Origin: an uncultured Selenomonadales bacterium
GTDB lineage: Bacteria; Bacillota; Negativicutes; Acidaminococcales; Acidaminococcaceae
Direction of reading: 5' to 3'
Length of the DNA stretch: 41,666 nucleotides
Assembly: GCA_900315345.1 (NCBI GenBank)
Contig: OMYP01000026.1
Coordinates: forward strand, 1 to 41,666
Below are positions 35,684-41,666 of the stretch, piece after piece. The notes under the pieces are model-generated. The model was given only the letters and a program-made list of their open reading frames with translations, did no database searches and was not told the origin of the DNA. Position 1 is the stretch's first letter. Every line of letters begins with the position of its first letter. The translations under genes were made by a program, and so were the position numbers.

Positions 35684-35838
35684 GGTCCTGAAAAGGCCGG
35701 AAGGCATCGCAAGAGCTTTACCGGAAAAAATCGGGAAACAAAAACAATACTGTCAGACATCGCTTGGATCTGTAATGACCGGGACGTGACGCAATAAGCA
35801 GCTTATGCCGCGCATCCGTTTTCGGGTGCGCGTTTTTT
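35684..35838 (+). ncRNA. Candidate leader RNA or small RNA ending in a terminator
   Basis: Between a promoter and a terminator lie ~155 nt with no credible reading frame. A first hairpin can form from CCGGAAGGC and GCTTTACCGG (about 35697-35724), and the 3' end is a strong terminator stem. It may be a riboswitch-type attenuator for panC-panD or a free small RNA. I could not fit it to a named family (T-box, 6S, SRP RNA); a known pan motif exists upstream of pan genes in Bacillota, but I cannot confirm its bulged-A signature. Boundaries are estimated from the promoter and terminator. Confidence 0.5.
35809..35838 (+). terminator. Intrinsic terminator 155 nt before panC
   Basis: CGCGCATCCG (35809-35818) pairs with CGGGTGCGCG (35823-35832) around TTTT, then TTTTTT. 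A 10-bp stem with one G-T pair. Its position upstream of panC suits attenuation. Confidence 0.85.
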
Positions 35839-35863
35839 ATGCACGTCCAAGAAGCAAGCCCAA

Positions 35864-35954
35864 AGGGCGCGGCTGATTGGAGACGGGCATGTACATGCAG
35901 TGCACCGCAGAAGGCAAGCCGCAGGCGCAGCGTGATGCGCTGTGCACGAGCCAT
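35864..35954. repeat. Dispersed repeat fragment in the panC leader
   Basis: 91 nt that align without gaps to the reverse complement of 41576-41666 at 74 of 91 positions. The inner stem GTGCAC ... GTGCAC here is GTGCGC ... GCGCAC there, a paired change that keeps the helix. It ends ~25 nt before the panC ribosome site. Confidence 0.75.
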
Positions 35955-35993
35955 CCATATAAGCCAAAGCGACTGACACAGGAGGTACGTACT

Positions 35994-36842
35994 ATGAAGT
36001 TAGTAAAAACTGTAGCAGAATTGCAGGCAATCGTTAAAGAAACAAAAAAATCCGGAAAGACTATCGGTCTGGTTCCCACTATGGGCGCCCTGCATGAAGG
36101 GCATGCTTCCCTTATCAAAGCGGCCCACGCGGAAAATGATTTTACTATTGTAAGCGACTTTGTAAATCCTACCCAGTTCGGACCTACGGAAGATCTGGAC
36201 GCCTATCCCCGCACCCTGGAACACGACTGCCAGCTGGCGGAGGAAATGGGCGCAGACGTTTTGTTTGCTCCGTCCCCGAAAGAAATGTACCCCAGCCAGG
36301 ATATGACCTGGGTGGAAGTGACAGGGGATATTACGAAAGTATTGTGCGGCCGTACCCGTCCCATCCATTTCCGGGGCGTGGCGACGGTAGTCAGCAAACT
36401 GTTCAACCTGGCCCAGCCGGATAAAGCCTACTTCGGCCAGAAGGATGCCCAGCAGGCCCAGGTGCTGAAACGCATGGTGAAGGATCTGTTCTTCCCTCTG
36501 GAGATCCGTGTAATGCCCATCATCCGGGAAGCAGACGGCCTGGCGAAAAGCAGCCGCAACGTGTACCTGAACCCGGCGGAACGGAAAGCCGCGGTGATCC
36601 TGAATCAGGCTCTGAAAAAAGCTAAGGAAGCCTTTGCAGCCGGTGAAAAGGACAGCAAAAAGTTAGTGGCGCTGACGAAAGAAATGATTCAGTCCGAACC
36701 TATGAGCAACATCGATTATGTGGAAATGTACCAGCTGCCGGAGCTGACCCCGGCAGAAGATACGATCACTGTTCCCCATCTGCTGGCAGTGGCTGTTAAG
36801 TTCGGAACCACCCGTCTGATTGATAACATTATTTTGGAATAA
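35994..36842 (+). CDS. panC: Pantothenate synthetase
   Basis: 282 residues. It joins pantoate and beta-alanine with ATP to give pantothenate (vitamin B5). Motifs: VPTMGALHEGHASLI (HxGH-type nucleotide site), FVNPTQFGPTEDLDAYPR, HFRGVATVVSKLFN, KAYFGQKDAQQAQVL and the KMSKS-like region KSSRNVYL. I choose ATG 35994 because AGGAGG lies 8 nt upstream and the length matches the family; the open frame upstream runs through the repeat and is not used. Residue 54 is Asp in VSDFVNPTQ where Ile is common. panD follows 21 nt later. No panB is in the window. Confidence 0.96.
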   Translation: MKLVKTVAELQAIVKETKKSGKTIGLVPTMGALHEGHASLIKAAHAENDFTIVSDFVNPTQFGPTEDLDAYPRTLEHDCQLAEEMGADVLFAPSPKEMYPSQDMTWVEVTGDITKVLCGRTRPIHFRGVATVVSKLFNLAQPDKAYFGQKDAQQAQVLKRMVKDLFFPLEIRVMPIIREADGLAKSSRNVYLNPAERKAAVILNQALKKAKEAFAAGEKDSKKLVALTKEMIQSEPMSNIDYVEMYQLPELTPAEDTITVPHLLAVAVKFGTTRLIDNIILE

Positions 36843-36863
36843 TACTACCAAGGAGGCAATTAC

Positions 36864-37298
36864 ATGTTATATACCATGTTTCACGGAAAGCTTCACCGGG
36901 CTACGGTAACCCAGGCGCGGCTGGATTATATGGGCAGCATCACCATTGATGAAGATCTGCTGGACGCGGCGGGGATCTTGCCCGGGGAAAAAGTCCAGAT
37001 TGTAAACAATAACAATGGGGAACGGCTGGAAACCTACACCATTGCCGGGGAACGGGGCAGCGGCGTTATCTGTCTCAACGGCGCGGCAGCCCGTAAGGCC
37101 CAGGTAGGCGACACGGTAATCATTATCGCTTATGCAGTGATGGATGAAAAAGAAGCAAAGGAAAACAAACCGAAAGTTGTCATGCTGGACGAACATAACC
37201 GTATCCTCAGCGACATCGGACAGGAAAAAGAAAAGCAGACCGTGAAATCTGCGCTGAAGAAAGCAGAGAAAAAAGGGAAAAAGAAAAAAGAAAAATAA
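36864..37298 (+). CDS. panD: Aspartate 1-decarboxylase
   Basis: 144 residues. It makes beta-alanine for PanC. It is made as a proenzyme that cuts itself between Gly24 and Ser25 (YMGSIT) to form the pyruvoyl cofactor; this site is intact, as are [11 protein letters not shown] and [12 protein letters not shown]. The usual protein ends near residue 127; this one continues with a Lys/Glu-rich tail ([17 protein letters not shown]) with no counterpart in the typical family. AAGGAGG lies 8 nt before the ATG. It forms an operon with panC and is followed by a terminator. Confidence 0.95.
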   Translation: MLYTMFHGKLHRATVTQARLDYMGSITIDEDLLDAAGILPGEKVQIVNNNNGERLETYTIAGERGSGVICLNGAAARKAQVGDTVIIIAYAVMDEKEAKENKPKVVMLDEHNRILSDIGQEKEKQTVKSALKKAEKKGKKKKEK

Positions 37299-37308
37299 AA
37301 AGACGGCA

Positions 37309-37342
37309 ACGGTCTTGCGACAGGTTCGCAAGGCCGTTTTTG
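37309..37342 (+). terminator. Terminator after panD
   Basis: ACGGTCTTGCG (37309-37319) pairs with CGCAAGGCCGT (37327-37337), then TTTTT. Positions 37343-37479 are AT-rich with no gene. Confidence 0.85.
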
Positions 37343-37479
37343 TAATTGCAAAAGGAAATTTTATAAAAAACTACAAAGGCGTCTGGCAGGAAAAACCGTT
37401 TCTTTTGTACAAGATGTTACAATTTTTTAAAGCTAAATATTTTTTTAAGTTTGAATCTTTAATTTTTCTGTAATTTTAT

Positions 37480-37508
37480 TTGACAAAAAAAAATTACTTT
37501 CATATAAT
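37480..37508 (+). promoter_or_regulatory. ilv operon promoter, full consensus
   Basis: TTGACA (37480-37485), 17 nt and TATAAT (37503-37508), a perfect sigma-A promoter ahead of the T-box leader. Confidence 0.9.
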
Positions 37509-37514
37509 CATTCT

Positions 37515-37786
37515 ATAAAATTTTAAATTTTTACATCTGATGAAGGGAAAGAGTAATCTGCTGTGCAGGTCCCAGAGAGCCGGTGGGTGGTGAAAACCGG
37601 TGACGGCAGGCAGAGGAAAATCATCCCCGAAGACTGGCGCTGAATTTGTATTAAGCGCCTGCGTCATTTCCACGTTACAGGAAACGCGTATGGCAGTACG
37701 CAGTAAAGTGTCCGTAAAACTTACGGGAACCAGGGTGGTACCGCGGATTATTTCCGTCCCTCAGTTTTGGGGGACGGTTTTTTTAT
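37515..37786 (+). promoter_or_regulatory. T-box riboswitch controlling ilvNCB
   Basis: The leader carries the T-box proper AGGGTGGTACCGCGG (37732-37746), followed by a terminator (CCGTCCC 37754-37760 with GGGACGG 37771-37777, then a T-run). Stem I shows AGTA on its 5' side, and on its 3' side GGAAA followed by ATC (37620-37622) in the specifier position, flanked by stems TCTGC/GCAGA and GGG/CCC. ATC reads isoleucine. Uncharged tRNA-Ile should pair there and with the T-box to prevent termination and turn the operon on. The specifier choice is by position in the loop and is less certain than the T-box itself. Confidence 0.93.
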
Positions 37787-37803
37787 TACAGGAGGAAAAC
37801 AGA

Positions 37804-38304
37804 ATGATGAAACAGCATCTGGCCATTTTGTGCGACAACAAACCGGGCGTTCTGACCCATGTGGCCGGTTTGATCAGCCGAAGGGCCATCAACATTGAGT
37901 ACATCAATGCAGGCTATACGGAAGAACCGGATGTGACGCGAATCAACATCGTGGTTTCCGTGGAAGACCAGCGGGCCCTGAACCAGGCCATTTTGCAGCT
38001 GGCCCGGCTGATCGATGTAATCAAGGTGGTAAACCTGGACGAAGCGCCGTTCATCAGCTATGAGCTGGCCATGATCAAGGTGAAGGTAGAACCGTCCCAG
38101 CTTTCCGAGCTGGCGAACCTGGCGGAGTTGTTCCATGCCAAAATCGTGGACGTAAACCCGGGCGCTGTGGTCATGCGGGTAACCGGAAGGGAAGACCATA
38201 TCGAAGCACTGCTGCAGATGCTGAAAGGATATGAAATCCTTGAAATGGCCCGGACCGGGCAGATTTCCCTGTCCCGTGGCAACAATTCGGTAAAAAATAT
38301 GTAA
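37804..38304 (+). CDS. ilvN: Acetolactate synthase small subunit
   Basis: 166 residues, the regulatory subunit that stimulates IlvB and gives valine feedback inhibition. The N-terminal ACT domain is clear: HLAILCDNKPGVLTHVAGLISRRAINIEYINAGYT, with the effector-site Asn/Gly pattern intact; a C-terminal ALS_ss_C domain follows (AKIVDVNPGAVVMRVTGREDHIEALLQML). ATG 37804 has AGGAGG nine nt upstream; the frame is open further back only through the T-box. It is the first gene of the operon, before ilvC and ilvB, so the usual ilvB-ilvN order is broken. Confidence 0.95.
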   Translation: MMKQHLAILCDNKPGVLTHVAGLISRRAINIEYINAGYTEEPDVTRINIVVSVEDQRALNQAILQLARLIDVIKVVNLDEAPFISYELAMIKVKVEPSQLSELANLAELFHAKIVDVNPGAVVMRVTGREDHIEALLQMLKGYEILEMARTGQISLSRGNNSVKNM

Positions 38305-38391
38305 ATGATATCCACGTTTCCCCATTAAAGACGGAAACGCAGAATATAAAGTTGCTTATGCAAAGTACTTAACTTTATTATTAATTATTAA

Positions 38392-39498
<1,107 letters not shown>

Positions 39499-39657
39499 GT
39501 AATCAGTAATCCGTTTCTATTCAATAGCTGCCGGGGATAACACTCCGGCGGCATGATTTCAGGATTGGGTAAAAAATTTTGCAAAATCCGGCTTGCAGAC
39601 CGAAACGATTGGGTGCAGGCCTGGTTAAATTCTTACGGAATGAGAAGGTATATCCTG

Positions 39658-41358
39658 ATGAAACTAAATGGAGCGCAAATCGTAATTGAAAGCCTGAAGA
39701 AAGAAAATGTTGACGTAGTGTTTGGCTATCCCGGAGGAGTGGTATTGCCTTTATACGATGAGCTGTATAAGGCCGGGTTCCCCCGCCACATCCTGCCCGG
39801 ACATGAGCAGGGAGCGGTGCATGCGGCAGACGGCTACGCCCGCGCCACCGGACGGCCCGGCGTGTGCTTTGCTACATCCGGACCCGGCGTGTGCAACATG
39901 GTTACGGGTATCGCAACCGCCTATATGGATTCGATTCCCCTTGTTGTATTCAGCGGTCAGGTGGCGACCAAGGCCATTGGACGGGATTCATTCCAGGAAG
40001 CGGATATAACCGGTATTACAACGCCCATTACCAAGCATAACTATCTGGTCAAAAAAATTGAAGACCTGCCCCGTGTAATCAGGGAGGCTTTCCTGATTGC
40101 CACTACCGGACGTCCGGGTCCCGTGCTGATCGATATTGCTACAGACGTTTTCCGCGCGGAGATTGATTTTGTGTATCCGGAAGAGGTTCATCTGCGGGGA
40201 TACAAGGCGGACTTTACCGGGGATGAAAAAGCAGTGGAAGCTGCTGCAGAGGCATTTAAAAACGCGAAGAAGCCGATCCTGATGACCGGCGGCGGTATAC
40301 TGACCTCCAATACAGCCGAGTTTGTGCGCAAAATTGTGGAAGCTACCGGAGTGCCTGTGGTTACTACATTAATGGGCAAAGGGGCGGTTTCCGATCATTA
40401 TGACGCCCATTTAGGAATGGTTGGTATGCATGGATCCTTTGCTTCCAATATGTCCATGACGCAATGCGACCTGATCATAGCTATCGGGGCCCGCTTCAGC
40501 GACCGGGTGACCGGCGATGTATCCAAATTTGCCAAATATGCTTCGATTATCCAATTTGAAGTCGATAATGTGGAAATAGATAAAATTGTCCATGCGGATA
40601 TTCCGGTTATCGGGGATTTACGGTGGTCCATGCCTCTGTTCGTTAAGAAAATAATGGATTGCAAAACGAACCTGAAAAAACAGTTTGCTCCCTGGCGGGA
40701 ACAGTTATTGAAGACAAAAGCGGAGCACCCCTTCGTTTCCCGGAAACTGAAAGGCCAGATCTCACCGGAGAAATTATACAAGACCGTAATGAAATACGCG
40801 GATGATGACACCATCGTCGTAACCGACGTAGGGCAGCATCAGATGTGGACGGCCCAGTTCTACGATGTGGACCGGCCCCGGCATTTCCTGTCCAGCGGCG
40901 GTCTTGGCACCATGGGTTACGGTTTACCTGCCGCCATGGGCGCCAAGGTAGGCTGCCCGGACAAGCAGGTGATACTGTTTACCGGTGACGGCAGCATTAT
41001 GATGTGCTGCCAGGAATTCGCGACGTTGCATCGCTATGGTATTCCTGTAAAAGTGTTCATCCTCCACAATAATGTATTAGGCATGGTGAACCAGTGGCAG
41101 CGCCTGTTCTTCGGCGGACGGGAAAGCGAATCCATTGTAAAAGAGCTGGTGGATTTCCCGGCTATGACAAAAGCTATGGGCGTGGACGGCATAAAGGTTA
41201 CGGATCCCAGAAAGCTGGATAACGCGGTGAAGACTGCATTGAAGAGCAAGGACTCCATGCTGGTTGACGTTGCGATTCCCAACGATGAAAATGTGTTCCC
41301 GATGGTTCCCGGCGGTGCCCGTCTGGACGAGATGATTCTGCAGGACACGCTGGACTGA
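39658..41358 (+). CDS. ilvB: Acetolactate synthase large (catalytic) subunit
   Basis: 566 residues, a thiamine diphosphate and FAD enzyme that condenses two pyruvates, or pyruvate with 2-ketobutyrate. ThDP-site Glu lies in LPGHEQGAVHAADGYARATG, the FAD region in GMVGMHGSFASNMSM, and the ThDP/Mg2+ motif GDGSIMMCCQEFATLHRYGI follows. I place the start at ATG 39658 (AGAAGG nine nt upstream) because MKLNGAQIVIESL is where homologues begin; the open frame reaches back 35 codons without a good site. It lies 159 nt after ilvC, a gap with one GCCGG/CCGGC hairpin and no second T-box. It is last in the operon and makes a complex with IlvN. Confidence 0.96.
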   Translation: MKLNGAQIVIESLKKENVDVVFGYPGGVVLPLYDELYKAGFPRHILPGHEQGAVHAADGYARATGRPGVCFATSGPGVCNMVTGIATAYMDSIPLVVFSGQVATKAIGRDSFQEADITGITTPITKHNYLVKKIEDLPRVIREAFLIATTGRPGPVLIDIATDVFRAEIDFVYPEEVHLRGYKADFTGDEKAVEAAAEAFKNAKKPILMTGGGILTSNTAEFVRKIVEATGVPVVTTLMGKGAVSDHYDAHLGMVGMHGSFASNMSMTQCDLIIAIGARFSDRVTGDVSKFAKYASIIQFEVDNVEIDKIVHADIPVIGDLRWSMPLFVKKIMDCKTNLKKQFAPWREQLLKTKAEHPFVSRKLKGQISPEKLYKTVMKYADDDTIVVTDVGQHQMWTAQFYDVDRPRHFLSSGGLGTMGYGLPAAMGAKVGCPDKQVILFTGDGSIMMCCQEFATLHRYGIPVKVFILHNNVLGMVNQWQRLFFGGRESESIVKELVDFPAMTKAMGVDGIKVTDPRKLDNAVKTALKSKDSMLVDVAIPNDENVFPMVPGGARLDEMILQDTLD

Positions 41359-41403
41359 AAGCTGACTGCCAGCATTGTCTTAAAAAATAAAATATAGTAA
41401 AAT

Positions 41404-41452
41404 AAAGTACCGGCTCTCCGTCAGAATTTTCTCATGTGATTGCCGGTACTTT
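41404..41452 (+). terminator. Inverted repeat after ilvB
   Basis: AAAGTACCGGC (41404-41414) and GCCGGTACTTT (41442-41452) are perfect complements with a 27-nt loop. The position suits the end of the operon, but the loop is long and there is no T-run, so termination strength is uncertain. Confidence 0.5.
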
Positions 41453-41502
41453 CGTATTTGTGATGATGTTTTGACATAATCATTACTGGCAGGGAAAGAC
41501 AA

Positions 41503-41666
41503 CGCAAACCCGTCAATGATTGCTATTCCATGGACTCATTCGCCTGTGGCTTCGAAACTCGAGGCTGCGCCTCTCATGGCTCGTGCGCAACGCATCACGC
41601 TTCGCATTCGGCTTGCGTTCTGCGGCGCACTGCATATAGACAAAAGTTTCCAATCAGCATCGCCCT
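41503..41666. repeat. Dispersed repeat at the right edge (cut by window)
   Basis: 41503-41561 matches the gyrB repeat arm (8430-8488, opposite strand) at 57 of 59 positions; 41576-41666 matches the panC leader repeat (35864-35954, opposite strand) at 74 of 91. Between them is a GC hairpin, GAGGC-TGC-GCCTC read on the plus strand, corresponding to the gyrB hairpin with changed bases on both sides. The element therefore links both other fragments. An open frame runs from 41480 to the edge without a ribosome site and is not called as a gene. Confidence 0.8.

Noticed and set aside
35877..35993. Upstream in-frame start that would extend PanC by 39 residues
   Set aside because: The extension is translated repeat DNA and the AGGAGG site sits just before the ATG at 35994, which gives the normal PanC length.
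37600..37803. Upstream in-frame start that would extend IlvN by 68 residues
   Set aside because: This stretch is the T-box leader with its terminator; AGGAGG precedes ATG 37804.
41480..41666. Small gene at the right edge
   Set aside because: The frame is open, but it has no ribosome site, is cut by the edge and is fully explained by repeat DNA; reported as a finding only.

Overview
The window is a chromosomal replication-origin region of an anaerobic Bacillota-type bacterium. The [FeFe] hydrogenase, the dnaA/dnaN/recF/gyrBA and rpmH-rnpA-yidD-yidC-jag-mnmE-mnmG-rsmG-noc-parAB layouts, moderate GC and strong -35/-10 promoters all fit this. The Negativicutes, probably Acidaminococcaceae (Phascolarctobacterium/Acidaminococcus), fit best, but that placement is inference from gene content only. 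No prophage, integrase, CRISPR array or tRNA gene was seen.

Layout. Positions 1-40 are the 5' end of a 16S rRNA gene on the minus strand, with its leader and two tandem promoters (191-329). A two-gene hydrogen-metabolism operon follows on the plus strand (494-4029): an unusual NuoF-C/GltD-type flavoprotein fusion, then an [FeFe] hydrogenase. After two terminators and a small XRE regulator, the minus strand holds the replication operon read away from the origin: dnaA, dnaN, recF, a DciA-like (DUF721) gene with a zinc ribbon, gyrB, a small unknown gene, thiN and gyrA (15258 down to 4685). oriC is probably split between the dnaA-dnaN gap (13642-13896, several DnaA boxes and an AT-rich stretch) and the dnaA upstream region (one perfect box at 15321).

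On the plus strand from 15359 come rpmH, rnpA, yidD, yidC and jag; mnmE, mnmG and rsmG; then noc, parA and parB (with a DnaA-box cluster in front of parA) and a DUF554 membrane protein. A branched-chain amino acid ABC importer (livJHMGF, 26327-30979) follows with a strong promoter, then a CBS-ACT sensor-like protein, DUF951, ychF, a PHP-type histidinol phosphatase and a MATE exporter. The right end is biosynthetic: panC-panD, then a T-box-controlled ilvN-ilvC-ilvB operon with a probable Ile specifier. Importer and biosynthetic genes together make this a branched-chain amino acid/pantothenate district.

The most unusual structure is a set of dispersed, GC-rich, fold-back repeats. One has replaced the 3' end of gyrB and encodes the last ~38 residues of GyrB. 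A 172-nt fold-back sits immediately after the rsmG stop codon, with a short second copy and a solo arm at 25.9 kb. Another copy lies at the right edge, and part of it matches the panC leader over 91 nt without gaps, with a paired compensatory change. Two enzymes near the right end (IlvC and PanD) also carry lysine-rich C-terminal tails that their families usually lack.
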